Source of the DNA: Streptomyces sp. yr375
GTDB lineage: Bacteria > Actinomycetota > Actinomycetes > Streptomycetales > Streptomycetaceae
Assembly: GCF_900110755.1 (NCBI RefSeq)
Contig: NZ_FOFF01000001.1
Span: 124,001-188,000 of the forward strand
Length of the DNA stretch: 64,000 bases
Reading direction: 5' to 3'
A program made the translations under genes and the position numbers. This document shows positions 45,085 to 53,314 of the stretch, piece by piece. A model generated the notes under the pieces. The model was given only the letters and a program-made list of their open reading frames with translations. It searched no databases and was not told the DNA's origin. Positions within the stretch are counted from its first letter, which is position 1; each line of letters starts with the position of its first letter.

Positions 45085-45827
45085 GAGGTCACCGTGACGT
45101 TGGAGCTGCCGCTGCTCTGGTAGCCCTCGGTCGCCATGATCATGTAGTACTTGAAGCTGCCGAGGGGCATTCCGGCGCGGGCCCACGCGTCGAAGTGGTT
45201 GCCGGTGGTGATGGTGCCGCCGGTCCGCTTCGACTGCCGCACGCTCCAGTACTGGTCGAAGGTGCGAGTCCCCTCGACGGACGGGGCGTTGTACCGCGTC
45301 GTCTTGTAGATGTCGTAGGTGCCGCCGTCGCTGGTGACGGTGCCCTTGTACGTTCCGGTGGGCCGGTAGGTGCCCCAGTTGTCGACGATGTAGTACTCGA
45401 CGAGGGGGCTGGACGTCCACCCGTAGACCGCCAGATAGGCGTTCCCGGACGGGTTGAAGCTGCCCGAGTAGGTCACGCTCCTGCGACCGCCGTTGCTCCA
45501 GCCCTTGCCGGCGACGAAGTTCCCGGTGTTCTTCCAGGACGTGCTGTAGTTCCCGCCGGAGCCCAGCGTCATGGAGACCGTGCCCGGGGAGTCCGTCCAG
45601 AACGAGTAGTAGTACCCGTTGTTGGTTCCGGTCTGGTTGGTGGTGATGACGGTGGCGGCGTGCGCGGTGTGCGGCGCGGCCAGCGCGAGCACGGCGACCA
45701 GCACCGTGGCGCAGGCACTCCCGACGAGCAGCCTGAAACGGCTGAACGGTGTGCGGTACGTACGGGGGGCGGCTGTTGGCGCGTGCGCGAGTGCGGGTGC
45801 AAGTACGGGTGCGGGTGTGGCGTTCAT
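45081..45827 (-). CDS. secreted GH11 endo-1,4-beta-xylanase without binding module
   Basis: A 248-residue precursor: a long basic N-terminus, hydrophobic signal segment ending THAHA-like APHTAHA, then a ~190-residue GH11 beta-jelly-roll. Signature stretches are [20 protein letters not shown] (nucleophile Glu) and [10 protein letters not shown] (acid/base Glu). The protein stops right after the catalytic domain; many Streptomyces homologues (XlnB-type) carry a further binding module. The start is set at 45827 because GGAGGAAG precedes that ATG. It is coupled to the downstream CE4 deacetylase. CGAAA-type boxes lie upstream, so xylan or xylose-derived induction is expected. Confidence 0.93.
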   Translation of the reverse strand: MNATPAPVLAPALAHAPTAAPRTYRTPFSRFRLLVGSACATVLVAVLALAAPHTAHAATVITTNQTGTNNGYYYSFWTDSPGTVSMTLGSGGNYSTSWKNTGNFVAGKGWSNGGRRSVTYSGSFNPSGNAYLAVYGWTSSPLVEYYIVDNWGTYRPTGTYKGTVTSDGGTYDIYKTTRYNAPSVEGTRTFDQYWSVRQSKRTGGTITTGNHFDAWARAGMPLGSFKYYMIMATEGYQSSGSSNVTVTS

Positions 45828-45903
45828 GTGCGTGCTTCCTCCTTCGTCATCGTGCAGGCGATGGGGTCCCAACGGCGAACAGTGTTGGTATGACCCCTTC
45901 AGC

Positions 45904-45938
45904 TGTCAATAGTTTCGGCATTTGCTTCGAAACATTCG
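45904..45938 (-). promoter_or_regulatory. xylanase promoter: TTGACA -35 flanked by CGAAA/TTTCG boxes
   Basis: Read on the minus strand, a consensus TTGACA (45909-45904) is directly preceded by GCCGAAACTA and ATGTTTCGAAGC. These CGAAA/TTTCG elements resemble the repeated boxes known upstream of Streptomyces xylanase genes. They lie ~80-110 bp upstream of the xylanase ATG and would be a repressor or activator site. Confidence 0.5.
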
Positions 45939-46056
45939 ATCACGTGAGGAACTCTCGGGGAACTCGTCTTCCCAGGCCACTGCCTCGATGAGGGGGTTGA
46001 GTCAATGTGCTCGCGAATGTGTGCACACGCAAGATCAGCTACTGGCGCAGCGCGAT

Positions 46057-46071
46057 TCCGAAAGTTTCGGA
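46057..46071. promoter_or_regulatory. CCGAAAGTTTCGG palindrome upstream of the xylanase operon
   Basis: TCCGAAAGTTTCGGA at 46057-46071 is perfectly palindromic about its central G. It shares the CGAAA/TTTCG core with the boxes next to the xylanase -35. It lies in the gap between the VOC gene stop and the xylanase start. Likely a distal copy of the same operator. Confidence 0.5.
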
Positions 46072-46096
46072 GTCCCTTCCGGTCGTCAGGGTGAGG

Positions 46097-46450
46097 TCAG
46101 GCGGGCTGCCACAGTTCGATCCGGTTGCCCTCGGGATCGGTGACCCAGCCGAATCGGCCGACGCCCTCCATGTCCTGCGTCTCTGCGGCCACGTCCGCCC
46201 CCTTGGCGCGCAGTTGCGCGAGCATCGCGTCGAGGTCGCCGACCCGGAAGTTGAGCATCGTCTGCTGGGTGCGGGACCCGAAGTAGTCGGTCTCGGACTC
46301 GAAAGCCGCGAACACCGTCGGCCCGGCCTCCTGACGCCACAGGCCGTGCTCGTCGGCGTCCAGACCCAGGCAGTCGCGGTACCACGCGCCCAGGGCCGCC
46401 GGGTCTGCGGACCGCAGGAAATATCCACCGATTCCAAGCACACGTTCCAT
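46097..46450 (-). CDS. VOC (glyoxalase/bleomycin-resistance fold) family protein
   Basis: A 117-residue protein with the two beta-alpha-beta-beta-beta repeats of the vicinal oxygen chelate fold: LGIGGYFLRSADPAALGAWY at the start, and FGWVTDPEGNRIELWQP at the end. The terminal Glu of RIELW is the usual metal ligand. The N-terminal His ligand of true glyoxalases is not in the standard place (GYF instead of H-x-x-L), so metal-dependent activity is uncertain. Start ATG at 46450; the upstream in-frame extension lacks a ribosome site. Single-gene unit divergent from the protease. Substrate unknown. Confidence 0.82.
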   Translation of the reverse strand: MERVLGIGGYFLRSADPAALGAWYRDCLGLDADEHGLWRQEAGPTVFAAFESETDYFGSRTQQTMLNFRVGDLDAMLAQLRAKGADVAAETQDMEGVGRFGWVTDPEGNRIELWQPA

Positions 46451-46617
46451 AACGCCATCGTGCCAGCACGGCGATCGGCCGGCCCGGCAGCCGGTCCGGG
46501 TCTGTAACAACCGTCCATCGTTTCCGAGCGACAGCGGTGATGTGACGGCCGGGCCACTGTTACACGCCGTTGGTTTCTTGGCTCCCGTTCCACTTCCCCT
46601 GAACGAAATGAGGAGCT

Positions 46618-48045
46618 GTGCGTACGAGATACAGCCTGACCAGGCTGGCACTCACCGCGACGGCCACCGGCGTACTGGCGCTGAGCGCGCCGGCCGTCGC
46701 CCTGGCGGCGGCGGTGACCGGACCGACGGCCGTGTCTTTGGCCCCGTCCCCGGGCCCGGCCACCTCCGTGGACACGTCCGCCACGAAGTCGACGCTCGTC
46801 GACATCCCCGAGAAGAGCCCGGTGACCGCGTCCCAGTGGACCGGCGTCACCAAGCTCGCCAAGCAGCGGCACGCCCTGACCACGCTGTACGACCAGGGCA
46901 CCAAGAAGCCCGTGATCGTGCTTCCGGCCGACGCGCCCACGACCCAGCGGGTGTCCACGCTGTCCGTAGGGGATGACGCCGCCACCTCCGCTGCCGTCTC
47001 CGCCTCCTCCGTCACGGTCTCGGGCGTCAAGGCCGAGGTCAAGGTCAGCAAGTTCACGACCAAGCGGATCGACCAGATCTCCGACACCCTCACGGCCCGC
47101 AAGTGGAGCCAGAACGCCGTCCGTTACGGTTTCGCGGTCCACTACGACGCCAAGACCGACAAGGTCGCCTTCGTGTCCGACGCGCCCCAGGACGTGACGG
47201 CCGCGGCCAAGAAGACCTTCCCGGCCGACGTCGAGGTGATCGAGGGGCACGTCCAGCCCCTCCAGACCGACCGGTTCCTGGACGTCCCGGCGTACTACTC
47301 CGGGCTCTCGCTCATCAACACCAACGGAGGGCTGTGCACGGGCGGCCCCTCCTTCTGGTCCTACCCGGACGGCGCCGAGCACCACACGGCCAAGATGGTC
47401 ACCGCCGCGCACTGCGGATCGGTCAGCTCGCTCTTCCACAACTACAAGTGGAACCGCGGCTATGTCGGCACGGTCGACCACCGGGACACCGGGTCGGACA
47501 CCGAGGACCTCATGTACAGCCACAACATCGGTGACGGTGACGGCGCCTGCTCGCACGGCGAGATCCGCTGCTACAGCTACCACATGTTCACCGGCGGCAC
47601 CTCGGCCAGCTCGTCCGAAGCCGCGGTGGTGGGCTGGCAGGAGCCGGTGGTGGGCGACACCGGTCTCCACGTCAGCGGGCAGACCAGCTACCAGTGGGGC
47701 GGAAACGTCGTCACGAACACCAACTTCCAGACCTGCTACAAGAACACCGACATCTGCATCAGGAACGGCGGCTTCCTGATGCGGCACTACAACAACGGAT
47801 GGGACAACAAGACGGCCCAGCCGGGCGACTCCGGCGGACCCATCTACAAGGACAAGACCGACTTCACCGGCGCGCGGGACGCCTGGCCGGTCGAGGTCAT
47901 GGGCATCATCTCGGGCGGCTACAGCGAGTGCGACCGGTGCAGCAACCACCCCGTCAACTACACGGTGGGCATCGACATCGAGTGGGTCCGCATCGCGTCC
48001 AACAACTACGAAATCATGACCTTCCAGAACCGCAACGGCTTCTAG
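46618..48045 (+). CDS. secreted trypsin-like (chymotrypsin-fold) serine protease with propeptide
   Basis: A 475-residue preproprotein. Signal peptide (RLALTATATGVLALSAPAVA), a ~190-residue Ser/Thr/Val-rich pro-region, then an S1-type protease: His in VTAAHCGS (~res 263), Asp in the DTEDLMYS stretch (~300), Ser in QPGDSGGPIY (~403). Cys residues flank the His and Ser loops (CTGGPS, CSHGEIRC, CYKNTDIC, CDRC), suggesting disulfides. GTG start with AGGAG. It would be exported and auto-activated. A weak hairpin follows the stop. Confidence 0.88.
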   Translation: MRTRYSLTRLALTATATGVLALSAPAVALAAAVTGPTAVSLAPSPGPATSVDTSATKSTLVDIPEKSPVTASQWTGVTKLAKQRHALTTLYDQGTKKPVIVLPADAPTTQRVSTLSVGDDAATSAAVSASSVTVSGVKAEVKVSKFTTKRIDQISDTLTARKWSQNAVRYGFAVHYDAKTDKVAFVSDAPQDVTAAAKKTFPADVEVIEGHVQPLQTDRFLDVPAYYSGLSLINTNGGLCTGGPSFWSYPDGAEHHTAKMVTAAHCGSVSSLFHNYKWNRGYVGTVDHRDTGSDTEDLMYSHNIGDGDGACSHGEIRCYSYHMFTGGTSASSSEAAVVGWQEPVVGDTGLHVSGQTSYQWGGNVVTNTNFQTCYKNTDICIRNGGFLMRHYNNGWDNKTAQPGDSGGPIYKDKTDFTGARDAWPVEVMGIISGGYSECDRCSNHPVNYTVGIDIEWVRIASNNYEIMTFQNRNGF

Positions 48046-48048
48046 GTT

Positions 48049-48069
48049 CCGCTGCCCGGCCCCCAGCGG
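48049..48069 (+). terminator. weak hairpin after protease gene, then CACCGGT repeats
   Basis: CCGCTG (48049-48054) pairs with CAGCGG (48064-48069) right after the stop at 48045. From ~48092 to ~48137 the spacer repeats AACACCGGT-type units four or five times. No gene was seen in this 181-bp gap. Confidence 0.4.
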
Positions 48070-48226
48070 CGCAGCCCACTCGCAGCCCACTCGCGGAACA
48101 CCGGTGAACACCGGTCGCACCGGTCAACACCGGTCACCACAGGCCAGGGAGGGATGCCGCCCCCCATTCGGCATCCCTCCCTCCCCTCCCACGCAAACGG
48201 CTTCTCCTACCCAACGGAGCTCGACC

Positions 48227-49450
48227 ATGCCTCGCCCGACCGCCCCCCAAGCCCCCCGGACCTCCCGCCCGACGGCCCCCATGAACGAGAACGCCGCGCC
48301 CGGCGAGCACGCCGGCATCAGGCTGGGCCGCTGGCTGGGCGGCGGCATCGCCTACATCGGACCCATCGCCGCGGTGGGCGGCCTGCTGCTCGCCGTGGCC
48401 TATCTGATCAGCGGCTGGCAGATCAGCGTGACCGGGGCCAAGATGACGGAGCAGTCGTTCGCCTGGACCCACGCCGACAGTTGGGCCGCGCTGATGCTCC
48501 GCTCCGGCGTCTCGGCGCTCGGGTTCCTGGTCCCGGCCATCGCCGCGTACGTCGCCTACGGCATGGCGGGCCGGCCGGCGCTGATTCCCGGAGTGGTCGG
48601 CGGGCTGGTCGCCATGGACGTGGAGAGCGGCTTCCTCGGCGGGCTGGCCGCCGGCCTCGTCGCCGGCGCGCTCACCGTGGCACTGGCGCGGATCCGCGTA
48701 CCGCACGCGCTGCGCGACCTCTTCGACGACGTCGCCGTCCCCCTGGTCGCCGCCCTCGTCGTGTCGGTCCTGATGTTCGCGCTGGTCAGGGAGTGGCTGG
48801 CCGACCTGGAGACCGGCATGAACACCATGCTGACCAGCCTCACGGGGGGCAGCGCCCTCGTGATGGGCCTGGTGATCGGCGCGCTGGTCTGCTCCGACCT
48901 GGGCGGCCCGATCAGCAAGATCACGTTCGGTTTCGTCGCCGGCGGGATGAGCGTCGCCAACTCGTACAACCTGGGCCTCGTCGCCGCGATGGTGGCGGCC
49001 GGCATGGTGCCCGCGCTGGGCATGTCGCTGGCGACGATCGTGCGGCGCAAGGCGTTCCGCCCCGCCGACCGGCAGTACGGCAAGGTCGCGTGGCTGCTCG
49101 GCCTGGCCGGGGTGTCCGAGGGCGCGATCCCCTTCGCCGCCGCCGACCCCCTGCGGGTGCTCCCGGCCTCCATGGCGGGCGGCGCGGTCACCGGCGTCCT
49201 GACGATGGCCTTCGGCAGCACACAGAAGGCCCTGTACGGCGGCTTCTTCGCCGCCGGCGAGATCAGCGGCCTCCTGCTCTACGTGGCGGCCGTCGCCGCA
49301 GGCACCCTGGTCACAGCCGCAACGGCAATCGCCCTCAAGAGCCTCGGCAAGCGGCCCGCCACGAGCCCGGCAAACACCACGACCCGCACGCTCAAGGCCG
49401 GGGTCAAGCCCCGCGTCAAGGCCCGCCGCAAGATGTCCGTGGTCGGCTGA
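48227..49450 (+). CDS. PTS system fructose-type EIIC permease (orphan)
   Basis: A 407-residue membrane protein. After a polar ~35-residue leader come about nine hydrophobic segments typical of fructose-family EIIC: GGGIAYIGPIAAVGGLLLA, FLVPAIAAYVAYGMAGRPAL, SDLGGPISKITFGF (the conserved loop) and GVSEGAIPFAAADPLRVLP with the E-GAIPF substrate motif. There is no EIIA or EIIB domain fused or encoded nearby, so it needs partners from elsewhere or works as a facilitator. The ATG at 48227 follows ACGGAG; an internal ATG at 48281 is possible. The C-terminal tail is basic. Confidence 0.85.
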   Translation: MPRPTAPQAPRTSRPTAPMNENAAPGEHAGIRLGRWLGGGIAYIGPIAAVGGLLLAVAYLISGWQISVTGAKMTEQSFAWTHADSWAALMLRSGVSALGFLVPAIAAYVAYGMAGRPALIPGVVGGLVAMDVESGFLGGLAAGLVAGALTVALARIRVPHALRDLFDDVAVPLVAALVVSVLMFALVREWLADLETGMNTMLTSLTGGSALVMGLVIGALVCSDLGGPISKITFGFVAGGMSVANSYNLGLVAAMVAAGMVPALGMSLATIVRRKAFRPADRQYGKVAWLLGLAGVSEGAIPFAAADPLRVLPASMAGGAVTGVLTMAFGSTQKALYGGFFAAGEISGLLLYVAAVAAGTLVTAATAIALKSLGKRPATSPANTTTRTLKAGVKPRVKARRKMSVVG

Positions 49451-49497
49451 GCACACACGAACAGAACAGGGCGGATCGAACGGATCAGGGAGCCGCC

Positions 49498-50316
49498 ATG
49501 TCCCCGGACGAGGCACTGGAGGAGCGGGGAGAGCCGGTGGAGCGGGGAGAGCCGGAGGGGTCGGTAGAGCCCGAGGGGCCGAACGCAAAGCACCCTAAGC
49601 ACTCGCAGCACCCCGAGTACTCTCAGCAGCCTCAGCAGCCTCAGCAGCCTCAGCAGCCCCAACGACCCCTACAGTCCCCACAGTCCCAGCGGTCTCGGCG
49701 GTCCCCGCAGTTGACCTCATGCCGTCCCCGTCCACGGATCCGTGCCCGCCTGGCTGCGATACCGGCCGTGCTTCTTGGTCTCGCCGTCGGTAGCCTCACC
49801 GTCGGTGGGGCGTTCTCCGCCCTCGTCCAGGCTGCCGACGCCTGCGAGAATGGGGCCTGTCAGAGGTCCGCCACCCGGTGCCCGGCGAAGCCGCCGGCGC
49901 GGGGGCGCCAGCCGCCCCAGGTTTCCGATCAGCAGTGGCGTGGCGCTCTGGGCGCGGCCGACTTCTGGAACGCGCAGTTCCCGGGACGGGCTTGGCCCGG
50001 TGGCAAGGACCCCCACACACGAGGCTGGTACCACTTCGAGAGCGGTTCCCGGCCCGGCCGACAACGGCACGTCATCTACTACGGGGGCGTCTTCCCGGAC
50101 CGGGAGCACCGGGTCCAGCGCCTGGAAGAGTCCCGGCACGTCCCGGCGAACCAGGCCAGCGGCGCGAACGACGTCTACCGCGAGTACGACGTCAACGCCC
50201 AGGCCGGCCACACCGGCCCCCGGGGCGGGGAACGCATCGTCCGCAACGTCCGCACCCACCACGTCTACGCGACGTTCGACCACTGCGGGTCCTTCCACTA
50301 CCTGGGCCACTGGTAG
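49498..50316 (+). CDS. membrane-anchored guanyl-type ribonuclease (barnase/RNase Sa family)
   Basis: A 272-residue protein. Residues 1-75 are hydrophilic, with Glu/Pro and a (QQP)n tract; ~81-110 form one hydrophobic helix (LAAIPAVLLGLAVGSLTVGG); the rest is exported. The C-terminal ~125 residues match microbial N1/T1-type RNases: DVYREYDVN (catalytic Glu), RGGERIVRN (Arg) and THHVYATFDH (His region). Such RNases normally have a short signal peptide, so the long leader is odd. A start further in has no good in-frame ATG or GTG; a TTG at 49708 is possible. An AGGGAG site precedes the ATG at 49498. The barstar-like gene follows 71 bp downstream. Confidence 0.83.
   Translation: MSPDEALEERGEPVERGEPEGSVEPEGPNAKHPKHSQHPEYSQQPQQPQQPQQPQRPLQSPQSQRSRRSPQLTSCRPRPRIRARLAAIPAVLLGLAVGSLTVGGAFSALVQAADACENGACQRSATRCPAKPPARGRQPPQVSDQQWRGALGAADFWNAQFPGRAWPGGKDPHTRGWYHFESGSRPGRQRHVIYYGGVFPDREHRVQRLEESRHVPANQASGANDVYREYDVNAQAGHTGPRGGERIVRNVRTHHVYATFDHCGSFHYLGHW
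49627..49664 (+). repeat. CAGCCT hexanucleotide repeat in RNase leader
   Basis: CAGCCT/CAGCCC units recur in tandem and encode the Gln-Gln-Pro tract of the RNase N-terminus. Simple repeats like this can vary in length between strains. Confidence 0.7.
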
Positions 50317-50387
50317 CCGGCGAACTGCCTTCCCCTTCACCGAATCTCACCACCTCACCTCACCACCAGACCAGCAGGAGCGACGGA

Positions 50388-50726
50388 ATGACATCAGCAG
50401 CATCGGCGGAGCCGCTCGTGAAGGAGGTGCGCGGCAGCCACTGCCGTACCACCCTCGACCTCTTCGCCGAGTGGGCCCGCGTACTCGACTTCCCGGACTA
50501 CTTCGGGCACAACTGGGACGCCTTCGAGGAATGCCTGTTCACCACGGTCGAGTCGGCGGAGTCGGCAGACTCGGCAGGGGCGGCCGGGTCCGTCACGGTC
50601 GTCGTCCGGGACGCCGCGCAGCTCCTCGTGGACGAGGAACCGCGGCAGCTCGCGACCTTCCTGGCGATCGTCGACACCGTCGGCAAGGGCGGCGGCTTCT
50701 CCCTCAGGGCCGGTCGGGAAGAGTGA
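50388..50726 (+). CDS. barstar-family ribonuclease inhibitor
   Basis: A 112-residue cytoplasmic protein with the barstar core DYFGHNWDAFEECL (barnase-binding helix region) and a C-terminal strand/helix pattern VTVVVRDAAQLL. It would bind and block the RNase encoded 71 bp upstream, protecting the producer before export. A repeated Ser-Ala-Glu/Asp loop (VESAESADSAGAAGS) is inserted compared with short barstars. AGGAG site precedes ATG 50388. Its last 23 bp overlap, tail to tail, the end of the histidine kinase gene. Confidence 0.88.
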   Translation: MTSAASAEPLVKEVRGSHCRTTLDLFAEWARVLDFPDYFGHNWDAFEECLFTTVESAESADSAGAAGSVTVVVRDAAQLLVDEEPRQLATFLAIVDTVGKGGGFSLRAGREE

Positions 50727-51918
50727 GCACCGCCTCCGCCCCGCCCTCGGGATGGTTGCGGAAGGTCAACTCGGCGTCCAGGACACGGGCCTGACCGACC
50801 GCGATCGTCAGGCCCAGACCGGTCCCGGCGCCCGGCGCGGTCGTACGGAAGCGCTGGGGTCCGGAGGTGTGCAGGACCGCGAAGAGATCCGGCGGGAAGC
50901 CCTCGCCGTGGTCGCGGACGCGGACGACCGGCCCGTCCACCTCGACCTCGACCGGCGGCGCGCCGTGCCGCAGCGCGTTGGCGGCCAGGTTGGTGAGGAT
51001 CCGCTCGACGCGGCGCGGGTCCGTCGTCACCACCGTGTCGGCCACCACCCGCACCTCCACCCCCGCCAGCGCGGCCACCGCCCGCCGGGCCATCGCGCTG
51101 ACCTGCCGCTGTTCGGTCTCGAGCGTCGCGACCTGCGCGTCCATACGGGCCACCTCCAGCACGTCCTCGACCAGCCCGCGCAGGTTCTGCACGGCGCGCG
51201 TCACCAGGTCCGAGGCGGGCCCGGGCGGCAGCAGACCGACCGCCGCCGACATGCCGGCGACCGGTGTGCGCAGTTCGTGCGCGATGTCGGCGGTCACCCG
51301 GCGTTCGGCCTCCAGCCGCGCGCCGAGCGCGTCCGCCATGGTGTTGACGGACGCGGACAGGCGGGCGATCTCGTCCCGGCCGTCGGGGTTGACCCGGGCG
51401 TCGAGGTCGCCGTTCGCGATGCGTTCCGCGGTACGGGCCGCGGCCGTCGCCCGGCGGCCCATCCGCACCCCGAGGAACAGTCCCGCCAGGGACACCAGGA
51501 CGGTGGCGGTCGCGCCCACCGCGAGCAGGGTCCGGTCCAGCGAGGCCAGCGACCGGGCCTCCCGCGCGTAGGACCGCGACAGCGCGAGCACCTCGCCGTC
51601 GGAGACCCGGCTGGCCGCCCACAGGACCGGACGGCCGCCGTTCTGCAGGTAGGTCACCCGGACACCGCCGCGCACGGACTTCGCGACCGGGCCGGGCAGG
51701 TTCGGCGGATTGATCCGCGCCGGGGACTTGCGGGCGGCCGCGTAGTCGTACGCCGCGCTCAGCAACTGCTGGTCCAACTCCGAGCGGGCCGTGGCGAGTT
51801 GGTTGGCGGCGGTGATGTGGTGGACCAGGACGCCGACCGCGGCCGCCACCGCCACGGCCGCCGTGGCGACGGCGAGGGCGACCTTCGTACCGACGGTCAC
51901 GGCCTTGGGCCGCCTCAT
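50704..51918 (-). CDS. sensor histidine kinase
   Basis: A 404-residue membrane kinase. TM1 near residues 10-32, an extracellular sensor of ~100 residues (NGGRPVLWAASRVSDGEV), TM2 at ~130-150 (LLAVGATATVLVSLAGLFLG), HAMP linker, H-box DIAHELRTPVAGM (phospho-His), N-box NLAANALRHG, and ATP-lid motifs DHGEGFPPDLF and GTGLGLTIA. Its ATG overlaps the response regulator stop (ATGA), a standard two-component pair. The small sensor domain and lipoprotein neighbour suggest monitoring of the envelope. The signal is unknown. Confidence 0.92.
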   Translation of the reverse strand: MRRPKAVTVGTKVALAVATAAVAVAAAVGVLVHHITAANQLATARSELDQQLLSAAYDYAAARKSPARINPPNLPGPVAKSVRGGVRVTYLQNGGRPVLWAASRVSDGEVLALSRSYAREARSLASLDRTLLAVGATATVLVSLAGLFLGVRMGRRATAAARTAERIANGDLDARVNPDGRDEIARLSASVNTMADALGARLEAERRVTADIAHELRTPVAGMSAAVGLLPPGPASDLVTRAVQNLRGLVEDVLEVARMDAQVATLETEQRQVSAMARRAVAALAGVEVRVVADTVVTTDPRRVERILTNLAANALRHGAPPVEVEVDGPVVRVRDHGEGFPPDLFAVLHTSGPQRFRTTAPGAGTGLGLTIAVGQARVLDAELTFRNHPEGGAEAVLTLPDRP

Positions 51919-52664
51919 GCGCGCAGCTTGTAGCCGAAGCCGCGCACCGTCTCGATCCGCTCCCGGCCGATCTTGGCGCGCAGCCGCTGCACATGGACGT
52001 CCACGACCCGGGTGTCGCCGGACCAGGCGTAGTCCCACACCCGCTCCAGGAGCAGATCCCGGGTGAACACCATCCCGGGCGAGGTGGCGAACTCCCGCAA
52101 CAGCTTCAGCTCGGTCGTGGTCAGGGCGAGGGACTGCTCACCCCGGCGTACGGCCAGGGTCACCGGGCAGAAGAGCAGGTCCCCGAACCGCAGCGGAGCG
52201 GGTGCGGAGGGTGCCACGCCCGTCGCACCCGTAGCGCCCGTAGCGCCCGTCGCACCAGCCATGGGTGTCGCGGACGCCGTGGCCGTCGCCGCCGTCTCGA
52301 CCGGCGTCACGCGGCGCAGCAGGCAGCGGATGCGGGCGACCAGCACCGGCCCGTCGAAGGGCTTGGTCACGTAGTCGTCGGCGCCCGCCTCCAGGCCCAT
52401 CACCACGTCCACCGGGTCGTTGCGCGCCGAGATCAGCAGCACCGGCACACCCGACTCCTCGCGGATACGGCCGGCCAGGCTCACCCCGTTGAGCCCCGGC
52501 AGCATGATGTCGAGCACCGCCAGGTCGGGCCGGTGTTCCCGGAACATGTCGAGCCCGGTCACACCGTCGGCCGCCGTACGGACGCGGTAACCCTGCGCCT
52601 CCAGCGTGAGCCGGGTGGCCTCACGGATCATCTCGTCGTCCTCGACCAGCAGGATGTCGGGCAT
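51915..52664 (-). CDS. OmpR-family response regulator
   Basis: A 249-residue regulator: receiver domain with acidic pocket VEDDE, phospho-Asp in VLDIMLPG, switch Thr/Ser in LISARN and Lys in VTKPFD; then an OmpR winged-helix domain (LTTTELKLLREFATSPG, RVVDVHVQRLRAKIG). The inter-domain linker is an Ala/Thr tract containing four Gly-Ala-Thr repeats. It is co-translated with the kinase. The upstream lipoprotein gene on the same strand starts the operon. Overall order (lipoprotein, regulator, kinase) recalls the Streptomyces cse arrangement, but no sigma factor gene is adjacent. Confidence 0.93.
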   Translation of the reverse strand: MPDILLVEDDEMIREATRLTLEAQGYRVRTAADGVTGLDMFREHRPDLAVLDIMLPGLNGVSLAGRIREESGVPVLLISARNDPVDVVMGLEAGADDYVTKPFDGPVLVARIRCLLRRVTPVETAATATASATPMAGATGATGATGATGVAPSAPAPLRFGDLLFCPVTLAVRRGEQSLALTTTELKLLREFATSPGMVFTRDLLLERVWDYAWSGDTRVVDVHVQRLRAKIGRERIETVRGFGYKLRA

Positions 52665-52706
52665 GGGCGTCCTCTTCGGTTGGGCAACGTTGTCAGAAGG
52701 TCATGG

Positions 52707-53180
52707 TCAGGGTTTCGGGACATGCAGGCGCACGCTGCTCACGTCCTCCGCCCAGTGGGGCGCGGCCGCGCCGACGGGGGTGACGTACGCCCGGCTGTAG
52801 TACGCCGCGTACTGGCGCTTCACTAGCCCTTCGAACACGATCGTGACCGCGTAGTCGGGATAGTCGCCGTGCGGACAGCCCGACCGGCAGGGCAGATCGA
52901 GCACGCTGCCGGTGCCGATGGCCCGGGGCGAGCCCCAGTTCCGCCACGTCACGCCCCACAGAACGGTGTGGCCGGTCAGGTCCAGCCCGTCCGGGTGCTG
53001 CCAGGCGAGCGACTTCCAGTCCAGTACGTACACCGGCCCCGACCACGGGATCCGGGACGGGGCGGGCCCCTCGACCCGGATCCCGCCGCTCGCCGCACCG
53101 CACCCGGTCAAACAGACCAGCACGCAGGCCAGCAGACAGGCGGTGAACGAGACACCGAGCGCCGAACGACGAAATGCCAT
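52707..53180 (-). CDS. small lipoprotein of the two-component operon
   Basis: A 157-residue lipoprotein: signal peptide with lipobox LTGC (lipidated Cys near residue 27), then a globular domain with YVLDWKSLAWQHPDGLDL and two Cys (LPCRSGCPHG). No family was recognised. It is 42 bp upstream of the response regulator gene and likely co-transcribed, so it may modulate the kinase at the membrane. ATG at 53180; the longer open frame on this strand is discarded because its start has no signal peptide. A perfect CATGTC/GACATG palindrome lies just upstream. Confidence 0.75.
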   Translation of the reverse strand: MAFRRSALGVSFTACLLACVLVCLTGCGAASGGIRVEGPAPSRIPWSGPVYVLDWKSLAWQHPDGLDLTGHTVLWGVTWRNWGSPRAIGTGSVLDLPCRSGCPHGDYPDYAVTIVFEGLVKRQYAAYYSRAYVTPVGAAAPHWAEDVSSVRLHVPKP

Positions 53181-53221
53181 GCGCGTCCCCCCCGTGCGAT
53201 GAATGATCCGTCTGAATCGTG

Positions 53222-53235
53222 CATGTCGTGACATG
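53222..53235. promoter_or_regulatory. CATGTC-GT-GACATG palindrome upstream of lipoprotein operon
   Basis: Perfect 6-bp arms with a 2-bp centre, 42-55 bp before the lipoprotein ATG. It is a candidate operator or start-proximal regulator site for the lipoprotein/two-component operon. A separate CGCGATCGCG palindrome lies at 53284-53293. Confidence 0.45.
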
Positions 53236-53314
53236 AACCTTGGGTTAACTCGCCCCGTGATTTCCGCAACAGCAACCACACCCCGCGATCGCGCATCAGG
53301 GCCCGAACGGGCTG

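Noticed and set aside
46019..46028. GTGTGCACAC palindrome as a regulatory site
   Set aside because: A 10-bp palindrome alone is weak evidence. The nearby CCGAAAGTTTCGG site is better supported by the boxes at the xylanase promoter.
50704..53180. Assignment of the lipoprotein/regulator/kinase operon as cseABC
   Set aside because: Gene order is similar, but there is no adjacent ECF sigma factor and the lipoprotein showed no motif that I could tie to CseA.
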